A stretch of DNA of 64,000 bases from assembly GCA_050084985.1 (NCBI GenBank), contig JBITNC010000001.1, forward strand, positions 193,440,001 through 193,504,000. The letters are read 5' to 3'. Positions 1-8,640 of this stretch are shown in pieces (position 1 is the first letter of the stretch; each line of letters starts with the position of its first letter). The translations under genes and the position numbers were made by a program. Source of the stretch: Nageia nagi. Lineage: Eukaryota; Pinophyta. Below the pieces are notes generated by a model. It ran no database searches and was not told the origin of the DNA. It was given only the letters and a program-made list of their open reading frames with translations.

Positions 1-360
1 CCAATATTTTTACTAATATTTTTTTATGTTAGTAGTATTTTTTTATTACTATTTGCTTAAAAATAGTAAATTGTGAAATTTCTCATATATATACTACCAT
101 TTTTTATGTTAGTAGTATTTTTTTGGTGAGTCATGAACATTTACAAAAAAAAAAAAATGAGAGGAGGATAATTGTTTTTTGGTCTACTACAAATTTTATG
201 AGGGCACAATAATATTTATATACATTTTTTTTTGTATATACAAAAACAAAGATATTTAAAAAAAATCAAATAAGTTTTTTTTTAAATTATCAATTTATAA
301 ATAAATTAAACCATATAACAATTTATTAAATTTGGGGGGGGTCGAATAAAACGAATACAG
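1..360 (+). other. LTR-proximal AT-rich leader of Copia-1
   Basis: Very AT-rich sequence with repeated TTAGTAGTATTTTTT-like stretches. It matches, in inverse orientation, the leader of Copia-2 just inside its 5' LTR. It ends in an 8-base G run (about 335-342). No coding signal was seen. Confidence 0.6.
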
Positions 361-1305
361 GCTGCGCGTGAACTGTTTGACGAAATGTTGCGCAAATTGT
401 TTGACAAAATGCGCCTCGCAAGCCAACTCCTGCTGAGCTTGGTTGGATTGAGATCTTCAAAAAAAAAAAAAAAAAGTCAATTCCCTCCTTCAGGAAACGT
501 GCAGAACTTGATGATTCTGTTCCTGATGCAGAGGTTAGAACAACAAAGTTTGCTAAGAGAAACATTTGTGTTTATTGTTTGGCCATTGTTTAATAATAAA
601 AACAGGGGGCAAGACAAATAATATTAAATTAAATTAAAGATTTCAAATCACTTGGAAATGGCGGGCTTGCTCGCCTGTTAGCATGTTTGATGGACTCCCT
701 TTCAAGTTTAGACTTTCCAACCTGGGGATATGGATTGCGTTATCAGTATGGATTGTTTAGACAAGTTATACTTGATGGGTTTCAGCATGAACAACTAGAT
801 TATTGGTTGAATTTTGGTAATCCTTGGGAGATTGAGCGCATTCATATTACTCCTCCTCCCTGCTCATTGCTCAGATTTAATGGCACGCAATGCACGCAGA
901 ATATGCACCAAAACGGATACGTTGACAGGATCCGCAAATTGTTTGACAAGATGCATGCTTCAGACAAAGATTCATGCACTGTAATGATCGCTGGATCTGC
1001 TTCATCGACCCTCCTCTTTCGGCCAAGGATTTGGGGGTAATACGAAGCTTGGACCTGCTTTCCGCCCGAAAATGCCCAAAAGATCTGAACGAGTAAAATC
1101 GGTTGACCTTCATCCACTTCCACGTCCATGGCAGACGCGCAGGGAAGGCACGTGAGTTGTTTGCCAAGATGCACGCTGCAGACATCGTTTCATGGCCTGC
1201 AATGCTCGCAGGATATGCACCAACCAGCTATGTTCAAACGATCCGCGATTTTTTTAAGATGCATGATGCAGACCACGTTTTATGGACTGCAATGCACTTT
1301 TTGCT
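361..1305 (+). pseudogene. PPR (pentatricopeptide repeat) gene fragments in Copia-1 leader
   Basis: Three degraded stretches read as plant PLS-type pentatricopeptide repeats. About 361-420 gives ARELFDEM and RKLFDKM. About 893-1000 gives a unit with [16 protein letters not shown]. About 1130-1305 gives ARELFAKMHAADIVSW followed by a partial unit. PPR proteins bind organellar RNA, and the (A)RxLFDxM...D.VSWTAMIAGYA pattern is characteristic. The pieces lie in different frames with spacer between them, so no protein can be made. They sit 1.3-2.3 kb upstream of gag, inside the element, and a related piece sits at the equivalent place in Copia-2. I infer captured host-gene sequence. Insertion of the element into a PPR gene is unlikely because leader sequence flanks both sides. 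Confidence 0.65.
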
Positions 1306-1560
1306 CCCGGCTGGGTGGTCAAACACCGACTGGCCGCCCCACGCGGCCTCCGCCCACCACTCTTCACGTGCCCTCACCTACTCTCCTCGTCGACTTTGGC
1401 TCCAGCCACCCCTGCCCAGCCTCTCCACTTCCACGTGGCTTCCTTTGGCCCTTCCAATTTTTTTTGTCAACTTTAGTTGTTGGGTATTTAATTTTTTTTT
1501 ACCCACTCCCAATTTGATTTGATTTTTTGCCTTAGTCCCACTTAAATCTTTAAAGTTTTT
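1306..1560 (+). other. GC-rich segment of the Copia-1 cargo zone
   Basis: A sharply GC-rich, pyrimidine-rich stretch (about 1310-1460) in an otherwise AT-rich element, directly after the last PPR piece. Open frames cross it but none resembles a known family. It has no counterpart in Copia-2 or Copia-3 that I could see, so it is probably part of the captured sequence. Confidence 0.45.
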
Positions 1561-2632
1561 TTTTCCCTAAGTCTTTTTTAAGTAACCACAGGCTATATTT
1601 ACTTAAACTAGATACTTCCCAGACCCTTTTTTAGGGATAATCCCTTAAGTGACAAATAGGGAGGCACCATACTTAACCACCATTTTTTAGCATCCAAGTT
1701 GTTAGCACTTTAAGTAAAACCGGGGGGGATTTTTATAATTTTTTACTTATATCTTTATGGATCTTGCATGCTAAATAGATCTTGCATTTTACTTAAATCT
1801 TTATAGATCTTGCATGCTAAATAGATCTTGCATGTTACTTAAATCTTTATGGATTAATGCTAAGTAGGACTTAGCCTTTGTAAAAATCATTATTTTTGAA
1901 CTTGAGCAAAAATATGAAAAATGTAAAAGTCCTTTAGGGGTTAGTACAAAACCCATTGGACTCTTAAGGTTTCAAGTTCGTGTGGATGGAGTATTTTCAC
2001 TTTACTTTATATTTTTGCACATTTGCTTTATACTTTCAATACGCAAAAATTTGAAAGTAACCCCTAAAATGAATACATCCGCACGTATTTTTCCACAACA
2101 TGACTTGTTTGGGGAGCCACGAGGTGAGGATAGGGCAGACTGGAGCCCTTTTAGTCCGAAGAACCGAGTGGTGGTAAGTCCGTCTTAATTGCCCCTAAGA
2201 CCTCTGTTGGATTGGACATAACTCTATTAGGTGGACAGGCATGTGTGTAGTGATACCACATGTCCGCACGTCCATTCAGGGATTATCCTGATAACCTAGG
2301 AGGAAAACTGAAAACCTTAATCAAGATAATTAAAATGGCCGGTCCAAGATACATCGGATCCTTGGAAAATAGTTAGTACTTCTCCTTGTGAGAGTATATT
2401 ACTGACCAAGGTGAACTGGTTGAGGACTGGTAGTACCTGGGCTCCACCTTGCGGGCATCCAGGTGAAGGCTTAATTCTATACAAGAAAACAACCCCAACT
2501 TTATCCTTCTATGGATCGTGGTTAATAAGTTTGCACATATGGGACATGTTTGCTTATTAGATGTTTTATATGTATAGATGGAAAATTGTAAAAGTTTGCA
2601 TTCTTATTGCATATTTACTCTTTTTTGTAGCA
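1561..2632 (+). other. Conserved gag-proximal leader of Copia-1
   Basis: Untranslated leader. 1740-1860 carries repeated GCATGCTAAATAGATCTTG / ACTTAAATC motifs. 1930-2560 matches the leaders of Copia-2 (about 41000-41640, reverse) and Copia-3 (about 48950-49510, reverse) over long stretches. It ends in a pyrimidine run and TAG three bases before the gag ATG, which looks like a 3' splice site. A possible donor (GGTAAGT) lies at about 2173. No protein is supported. Confidence 0.6.
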
Positions 2633-3586
2633 ATGGTTGAAACCTTCGTTCCCAAGCATATACTCGATGGTTCCAACTTTGGAATATGGGAACCTCGTAT
2701 GAAAGCCGAGTTACAAGCAAGGAAGCTGTGGCAGACAGTTAGTGAAGACTTGGTCGCTCCTACCGATGAGAAGGCTCTTGAAGTATACAACTCAAAGAAT
2801 GAGTTAGAAACTTCAATGATTTATCGTGCAGTTTCAGATGATGTCCTTCTCATGATCTCTTCATCAACTTCAGCAAAGGAAGCTTGGGATAGGCTAAAGA
2901 AAATTTACCTTGGATCCAAATTTTCAAGGAGGTTTACCATTCTACAAAAGTTGTTGCAGTATCGACAAAGTGAAGATGAAAGTGCCTCCATCTACTTAAA
3001 CAAAATCTTTGACCTCAAGACACAACTGGTTGGTTGTGGGTGCAACTGGATCAATGATGAGTTCATGGTCTTCATCATTCTTCAAAGCCTTACTACAAAG
3101 TTCAGCAACTTTGTCACGGTTATGGAAACAAGGCTCGATGATGAAGAAGATGTCATCTCACTTGATAACCTTTCTAGACTCCTTCTGAAGCATGAGGAAA
3201 CTTTGAACAAGAAAATGTTGAACCTTTCTCCAAAGGACAATAGCATTGCTCTAGGAGCAACCAAAACTCCTTTCAAGAAAAAGTTCAAACATTATAAATT
3301 CAAAGACAACAAGTCCTCATCTACCTTCAGGAAGTATGACAAAAAGGGCAACAACAATCATGACAACTACAGGCAAAGGAATGACAAAGCTGGATCAAGC
3401 AATTCAACACCTCAGGAAAAGTTTGATGGAAATTGTAACTTTTGTGGTATCTTTGGGCACAAAGAGTATGATTTTCGAAAAAAGAAATTTGCTCAAAAAG
3501 GTAAGGGAAATGCAAATGTGAGAACTTTCAATAATAGAAAGAAGAACAAGCATACTGCTACTGTTGCCTACTACTCAATGACTTAA
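2633..3586 (+). CDS. gag: Copia-1 Gag (capsid/nucleocapsid)
   Basis: Structural protein that forms the virus-like particle and packages element RNA. I place the start at the ATG at 2633 (MVETFVPKHILDGSNF), because Copia-2 also begins its alignable Gag here and the in-frame ATG at 2561 adds only leader-like sequence. A UBN2/Retrotran_gag-like domain (DGSNFGIWEPRMKAEL, later AKEAWDRLKKIYLG) fills roughly residues 1-190. A basic linker follows, then a CCHC-type knuckle (CNFCGIFGHKEYDF, about residues 270-283) whose final Cys is replaced by Phe. The frame ends at a TAA at 3584-3586. Copia-2 has CAA here, so this is a nonsense mutation inside what was one gag-pol frame. Confidence 0.88.
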   Translation: MVETFVPKHILDGSNFGIWEPRMKAELQARKLWQTVSEDLVAPTDEKALEVYNSKNELETSMIYRAVSDDVLLMISSSTSAKEAWDRLKKIYLGSKFSRRFTILQKLLQYRQSEDESASIYLNKIFDLKTQLVGCGCNWINDEFMVFIILQSLTTKFSNFVTVMETRLDDEEDVISLDNLSRLLLKHEETLNKKMLNLSPKDNSIALGATKTPFKKKFKHYKFKDNKSSSTFRKYDKKGNNNHDNYRQRNDKAGSSNSTPQEKFDGNCNFCGIFGHKEYDFRKKKFAQKGKGNANVRTFNNRKKNKHTATVAYYSMT

Positions 3587-4037
3587 ACTATTTCAAATGA
3601 TTGGATTATTGATTCAGGATGCACTAATCACATGTGTTATGAAAAGGATAAGTTTGAAAACTTTCATAAGTACAAGAAGGATGCATTTGTGATAGGTGAT
3701 AATACAGTCCTTGATGTTCACGGAATAGGGAGTGTGAAGATTCATGGAAAGACTCTTGATAATGTCTTTTATGTGCCTAAACTAAGGATGAATCTCATCT
3801 CCGTGATTCAGATTACAAGGAAAGGATGCTCATTTGAGTTTACCTCACTCCTAGAGTGTTAAGAAAGGACTTGCCACCTTGATTAAAGGATCAGTAAAGG
3901 ATGACCTTTATATTGTGGATCAAGTACCTTCAAAGATTTGTCTTGCTGCAAATGTTTGTTCAAAAGGTAATCTTTGGCATCAAGGATTAGGGCACCTTAA
4001 CCACAAGAGTATTCAAGATATGAAAACTTAAGCACTT
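3587..4037 (+). pseudogene. Copia-1 protease and GAG-pre-integrase segment, broken
   Basis: Retropepsin start WIIDSGCTNHMC carries the catalytic DSG. The FYVPKLRMNLISV stretch and the HHCC zinc-binding segment (LWHQGLGHLNHKS, then CERCILGK in the next ORF) lead into integrase. Against Copia-2 there is a two-base deletion near 3853, which shifts the frame, and a TAA at 4029-4031 where Copia-2 has CAA. With the TAA at 3584 these lesions make the protease inexpressible from this copy. Confidence 0.8.
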
Positions 4038-6551
4038 GTGGAAGGTTTACCTAATATTTCACCCACAATTGGTCTTTGTGAAAGGTGCATTCTAGGAAAG
4101 ATGAATAGGCAAAAGTTTGAAAAAGATAAGGCAACTCGGGCTACTCATCCTCTTCAGCTTTTGCATTCAGATTTGATGGGTCCTTTTCAGACTAAGTCAC
4201 TAGGGGGAGCTTCTTATGTTCTGACCTTCATTGATGACTTCAGTAGGATGACATTTGGTTATCTACTTGAGCACAAGGATCAAACTTTTGACAGGTTTAG
4301 AGACTTCAAGGCACTTGTTGAAAATCAAACTGATTTTAAGATCAAGATGTTGAGATCTGATAATGGGGGTGAATATAATAGCAATGAGTTTAACGACTAT
4401 TGTGTTAAACATGGGATCAAGCGGCAATTCACAATCCCTTACACCCCTCAGCAAAATGGAGTTGCTGAAAGGAAGAATCGCACCATTATGGAAATGGCAA
4501 GATGCATGTTGGGTAACCTTCCTAGTTTCTTATGGGGAGAAGCTGTTCACACTGCTATTCACACCCTAAATAAGTGTCCTACTAAGGCAGTTGAAGGTAA
4601 AACTCCATATGAAGCATGGACAGGAAAGAAACCTAACCTCTCACACTTCAGGGTCTTCGGTTGTGATGCATTTGCCTTCATTACCTCAGAGAAAAGAAAG
4701 AAGCTAGATAAACGATTAGAAAAATGCATCTTTGTGGGGTATGATAATCAGCATAGAGGTTACAGGCTCTACTCTTCATCCCATAAAATAGTCTTTGTTT
4801 CTAGGGATGTCAAGTTCAATGAACTTTCTAAGGATACGACCTCTCATGCTAAGGTGTCTGATACAGATGATTCTTCGCCTGCACCAAACTGGTTGGATGA
4901 TCATGTAGAGAAGTCACCACACGAGCAAAATTCTCCAGCTCAGAGAATTACAAGGAGTATGACCTTGAATAGCTCTTTATTTGCCAAAATTGATAATACA
5001 CATGAGCCATCAACCTTCAAAGAAGCTTCCAAGCAAGAGTGTTGGATGGAAGCTATGAAAGTTGAGTATGAGGCGCTCATGAAAAATGAAACTTGGGATT
5101 TGGTTCCTTATCCCAATGAGAAAAATGTGATTGGCAATAAATGGATATACAAGGTCAAGTACAATTCTGATGGAAAAATTGAAAAGTACAAAGCAAGGTT
5201 AGTGGCCAAAGGATTCGCTCAGAAATATGGTATTGATTATGAGGAAACCTTTGCTCCTATGGCCAAGATGCCTACTGTCAGAATAATTCTTGCTCTTTCT
5301 GCAGCTCAAGGATGGAAAGCTTTTCAACTTGATGTCAAGAGTGCATTTCTCAATGGTGACTTGGATGTTGAAATCTACATGAATCAACCAGAAGGATTTA
5401 TTCCAAAAGGAAAAGAGTCTCTTGTGTGTAAGCTACAGAAGTCTTTGTATGGATTTAAGCAAGCACCTAGAGCATGGTACAAGAAAATTTCAGGATTCTT
5501 TGCAGATATTGGTTTTTCCAAGTGCTTCTCAGATTCAGATCTCTATGTACTCAATCAAGGAAAAGACGTGGTCATAATTCTCCTTTATGTGGATGATCTT
5601 CTCATAACAGGCAATAATATTGAAATCATCCAAGAGTGCATCTCCAAACTAAAGGCAAAATTTGAAATGACTGATCTAGGTCTATTGCATTACTATCTTG
5701 GGATGCAAGTATACCAACACAAAGATTGTACTTATCTTAGTCAATCTAAGTATATATCAGACATCTTGCAAAAGTTTGGAATGGAGGAGTGTAAATATGC
5801 TGCAATACCTGTTTCTCCTGGAATCGTTGTATCACTGAGCTCAGATTCTCAGTTGGCTGATGCTACAGCTTATAGACAATTGATTGGTAGTCTTCTGTAT
5901 CTGACTATCTCTCGTCCTGATATTGCCTTTGCAGTGAATCTGATGGCACGATTCATGCAAAAACCATATGTTGAACACCTCAATGCTGTTAAGCAAATCT
6001 TGAGGTATGTCGCAGGGACAAAGGATCTTGCTCTTAAGTATTCCAAAGTGCCCTCGATTGTTCTCTCTGGGTTCTCAGATTCTGATTATGGGGGAGATAA
6101 AGATGACAGAAAATCAACCTCTGCATATGTGTTTAGCATTGGTTCAGGTGCTATCTCTTGGGCTTCCAAGAAGCAACCTACTGTGACTCTTTCTACCACC
6201 GAAGCTGAATATCGAGCCATGTTTGTTGCTGCCCAAGATGCTATTTGGCTGAGGCATCTTTTGAACGAAATTGGGTATAAGCAAAATGGCCCATCTCTTA
6301 TTTCGTCAGACAATCAATCGGCTATCTCTTTGGCTAAGAATCCTGTGTTCCATCAGCGAACCAAATATGTAGAAATCCAAGCTCATTTTATCAGGGAGAA
6401 GGTTCTAGATGACATCATACACTTGCAGTATTGTCCATCTACTGAAAACTCCGCTGATTTGTTCATCGAGCCCCTTCCTGAAGCTCAGTTCTGCAAGCTT
6501 AGGGATTCTCTCGGGTTGGTGAAGTTGCCCTCAATGGGGAGTGAAGTTTAA
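4038..6551 (+). CDS. pol: Copia-1 integrase, reverse transcriptase and RNase H
   Basis: An 837-residue frame in copia order (integrase before RT). The integrase DDE triad appears as HSDLMG (about residue 42), SDNGGEY (107) and NGVAERKNR (141). The RT starts around residue 335 (NETWDLVPYP, KWIYKVKY), with ARLVAKGF and the catalytic LLYVDDLLITG at about 517. The RNase H region includes SDSDYGGDKDDRKSTS (about 680) and STTEAEYRA. All expected domains are present and uninterrupted. The ATG at 4038 is simply the first after the upstream nonsense codon, and the native protein was a gag-pol polyprotein. The usual FTKPLP near the end reads FIEPLP. Confidence 0.93.
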   Translation: MEGLPNISPTIGLCERCILGKMNRQKFEKDKATRATHPLQLLHSDLMGPFQTKSLGGASYVLTFIDDFSRMTFGYLLEHKDQTFDRFRDFKALVENQTDFKIKMLRSDNGGEYNSNEFNDYCVKHGIKRQFTIPYTPQQNGVAERKNRTIMEMARCMLGNLPSFLWGEAVHTAIHTLNKCPTKAVEGKTPYEAWTGKKPNLSHFRVFGCDAFAFITSEKRKKLDKRLEKCIFVGYDNQHRGYRLYSSSHKIVFVSRDVKFNELSKDTTSHAKVSDTDDSSPAPNWLDDHVEKSPHEQNSPAQRITRSMTLNSSLFAKIDNTHEPSTFKEASKQECWMEAMKVEYEALMKNETWDLVPYPNEKNVIGNKWIYKVKYNSDGKIEKYKARLVAKGFAQKYGIDYEETFAPMAKMPTVRIILALSAAQGWKAFQLDVKSAFLNGDLDVEIYMNQPEGFIPKGKESLVCKLQKSLYGFKQAPRAWYKKISGFFADIGFSKCFSDSDLYVLNQGKDVVIILLYVDDLLITGNNIEIIQECISKLKAKFEMTDLGLLHYYLGMQVYQHKDCTYLSQSKYISDILQKFGMEECKYAAIPVSPGIVVSLSSDSQLADATAYRQLIGSLLYLTISRPDIAFAVNLMARFMQKPYVEHLNAVKQILRYVAGTKDLALKYSKVPSIVLSGFSDSDYGGDKDDRKSTSAYVFSIGSGAISWASKKQPTVTLSTTEAEYRAMFVAAQDAIWLRHLLNEIGYKQNGPSLISSDNQSAISLAKNPVFHQRTKYVEIQAHFIREKVLDDIIHLQYCPSTENSADLFIEPLPEAQFCKLRDSLGLVKLPSMGSEV

Positions 6552-6604
6552 ACTTTTGTTAGTGATGACAACTTCACCTCTAAGAGGCCTTTTTTGATTG
6601 TACA

Positions 6605-6890
6605 TTCTAGACCTCCGTGGTAAGTTTGCTCTGCGTGACAAACTTGTTGTACAATTGTTGTTATAGAGTGTTGATTATTTTATACCTTAGTGGTAAGTTT
6701 GCTCTGCGTGACAAACTTGTACATTTTATACCTCCGTGGTGAGTTTGCTCTGCGTGAGAAACTTGTTGTACATATTTTGAGCATATAATTAATATACCTC
6801 CGTGGTAAGTTCGCTCTGCGTGAGGAACTTGTTGTACATTCTATACCTCCGTGGTGAGTTTGCTCTGCGTGAGAAACTCGTTGTACAATT
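6605..6890 (+). repeat. Tandem hairpin array in Copia-1 3' UTR (5 units)
   Basis: Five units of 46-73 bp, each containing CCTCCGTGGTRAGTT..GCTCTGCGTGA..AACTYGTTGTACA. Each unit folds as a short stem-loop, with arms at 6622-6628/6639-6645, 6695-6701/6712-6718, 6741-6746/6759-6764, 6807-6812/6825-6830 and 6856-6861/6874-6879. The arms differ between units (AAGTTT/AAACTT, AAGTTC/GAACTT, GAGTTT/AAACTC) but stay complementary. The array lies between the pol stop and the polypurine tract. Ten related units are in Copia-2. Confidence 0.88.
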
Positions 6891-7371
6891 TTTATGCTCT
6901 ATTAAAAATCAACACATGTCTATATACAACAGGTGACTATGAGTGATGGCTTGGCATCTCCGTGATGGCTTATAGTGCACCATTGATCAGTTATTTATAA
7001 GATGGCATTATTTGATTCCCTTATTTGAATATATGATGCATCTAACTGATTTTGTTCATGAGTTGCTTGTAGCATGCAGGATCTTCTTCAGAAATGCAGG
7101 TTACTCACCTTGTGAAAGCAAGCTCATGGAGACTCATGTCAGCTTAAAGTTGATCGACTACTATGTACAGTGAAACCAGTTGTGGTTAATGATTGTATTG
7201 TAAACCATTTCTTGTCAAATGGTAATGTAGTGAGTCTCATACTAGTTCTCAAAAAGATTCTCAAATATGTAAAAGTTCTCATCTCCAATTGTATCTCTAT
7301 GGAGGAGAACTCTCTCTTACTCTCTCTCTTCTCTCTTCTACGCTCTATCCCAATATTGCATTAAGGGGGAG
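6891..7371 (+). other. Copia-1 3' untranslated region and polypurine tract
   Basis: Non-coding sequence between the hairpin array and the 3' LTR. It matches Copia-2 (about 35980-36450, reverse). A TCTC-rich run (7306-7340) precedes the polypurine tract AAGGGGGAG (about 7363-7371), which abuts the LTR TG and would prime plus-strand DNA synthesis. Confidence 0.75.
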
Positions 7372-7854
7372 TGTTAGAATTTGTAATGAAATATTGTGAA
7401 TATCTAAACTCCTTGTAAATTCAATTAATCACTTAAGGGTATGTAGATACCTTAAGAGATTAATATAATTATTTAATATGTAGACTTTGACTTTACCAAA
7501 GTGGTTAGTTGGTAGGTTAAAGTTAGGTGATACATTTATTGTAACCCTAACCTTACCCTTGGGTTAAAGGGAGGTTAGGGAGGTGCTCTCAAGCTATAAA
7601 TAGAGGGCCTCTCCTCTTGTAACATAACTAAGTTCTTGGAGTAAAATTACTTTACTAGTTGTGTAGGAGAGGAAGAGTATAGTTGTAAGAGAGGCATACT
7701 TGAGAATTGAGATACTAGTTGTGGATGTACTTCCAAGGAGGGAGGAACCACATTACACTTGTGTTATCTTGAGTGATTGTGTTATCTTGTGTATGATTGA
7801 GTTTCCTAGTCTTAGGTCCTAGAGGATTTGTTTAGATCTAGTTCAAATCCTTCA
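7372..7854 (+). repeat. Copia-1 3' LTR (483 bp)
   Basis: Begins TGTTAG after the polypurine tract and ends CCTTCA. It matches the Copia-2 LTRs along its length. U3 holds a long imperfect palindrome (7419-7470). The following bases TAGAA (7855-7859) should be the right-hand target-site duplication, with its partner outside the window. Confidence 0.9.
7595..7602 (+). promoter_or_regulatory. TATA box of the Copia-1 LTR promoter
   Basis: TATAAATA in the sequence GCTATAAATAGAGGGCC. It is conserved in the LTRs of Copia-2 and Copia-3, and its position in the LTR fits the U3/R boundary region. Confidence 0.7.
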
Positions 7855-8177
7855 TAGAAGCCTCCCCCAAGCTGGCGTAGGTGTCTAAATGCTCCCAATC
7901 TCAACGTTGGGGCCCTTAAGTATTCATCCGTCCATACAATGCTAAATAGACCTTGGGATCCCACAATCATGTTTCGGGATCTCCAAGTATGACAATAACA
8001 CCTAATCTAACCTTAGGAGGGAGACGTCCCACTTGGGGCTCACAGTGGGGTCCATTGACCCATTAAGTCACCTATCCTAAGTTAAAACATGAAAGTACAA
8101 TGCATAAATAAAGTATATTACAAGAGATCCCAATCAAACCTTATACTTAATTACAACTGTGCAAAGGGGATATCACA
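7855..8177 (-). repeat. Gypsy-A 3' LTR, truncated by Copia-1
   Basis: About 320 bp matching 12272-12595 with a few percent differences. In element orientation it starts TGTGATATCCCC after the polypurine tract AGGGGAGGC. The rest of this LTR should lie on the far side of Copia-1, left of the window. Confidence 0.85.
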
Positions 8178-8640
8178 AAGCCTCCCCTCAAATTGTTTGC
8201 CCTCAAGCAATGATGGAAGAGTGCAGCATATTGTCTTTCAAGAATCCTTTGATCCTGATACCAATGGGTGGAGAAGATGAAATGCAACTTCAATATTCTT
8301 CATCCAAGATGGCAATGTGGTGTTCATTGTTGAAGTCTCATGCAAACTCCCTTGTTTGTTGTAGCTATCACTCCTCATCAGTTGCTGTTTGATGGTCCTC
8401 AAGGCACATGAGAATGTATGTGTATCTGTGCGGGGTTGTACCTACAAGAACCTTAAGAAAATCGTGAGTAAGTGAAAACAAATGGAGCCTTTGCTCCACG
8501 TGTGAAACCGATCCACCTCAAAGACCATCGTGGAATTCCAAATTCCCTCCACGACTAGTGTGAAGCAAGAAACCTCCTCATCCTCCAACACGAGGTAACT
8601 AGATGCTAGCTGACTCATCATCATGTTTGTATACCTCTTG
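8178..8640 (-). other. Gypsy-A 3' internal region with Pol C-terminal remnant
   Basis: On the minus strand the last codons before the polypurine tract read LPSLLEGKQFEGRL. This parallels the Pol ends of Gypsy-B (LTLLEDKQFEEGG) and Gypsy-F (LELLGDKQFREGN). Upstream are open stretches with no recognisable domain. The sequence is a relic of a Pol C-terminus fused to non-Pol sequence. Confidence 0.55.

Larger units (their letters stand above)
1..7854 (+). mobile_element. Copia-1, Ty1/copia LTR retrotransposon, 5' LTR outside window
   Basis: Order on the plus strand: AT-rich leader, PPR-containing cargo, conserved leader, gag, protease, integrase, RT, RNase H, hairpin repeat array, polypurine tract, 3' LTR. 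No copy of the LTR start (TGTTAGAATTTG) occurs to the left. The first 120 bases match the LTR-proximal leader of Copia-2 (about 43640-43800, reverse strand), so the 5' LTR must lie beyond the left edge. Gag-pol is broken by at least two stops and one frameshift, so this copy is not autonomous. It is inserted in an LTR of Gypsy-A, which resumes at 7855. Confidence 0.9.

Noticed and set aside
335-342. G-run as a telomeric or quadruplex signal
   Set aside because: A single 8-base G run with no repeat. Not enough for a quadruplex or a telomere-like array.
361-1305. Functional PPR gene
   Set aside because: Fragments in different frames, no start, no contiguous repeats, and embedded in a copia leader.
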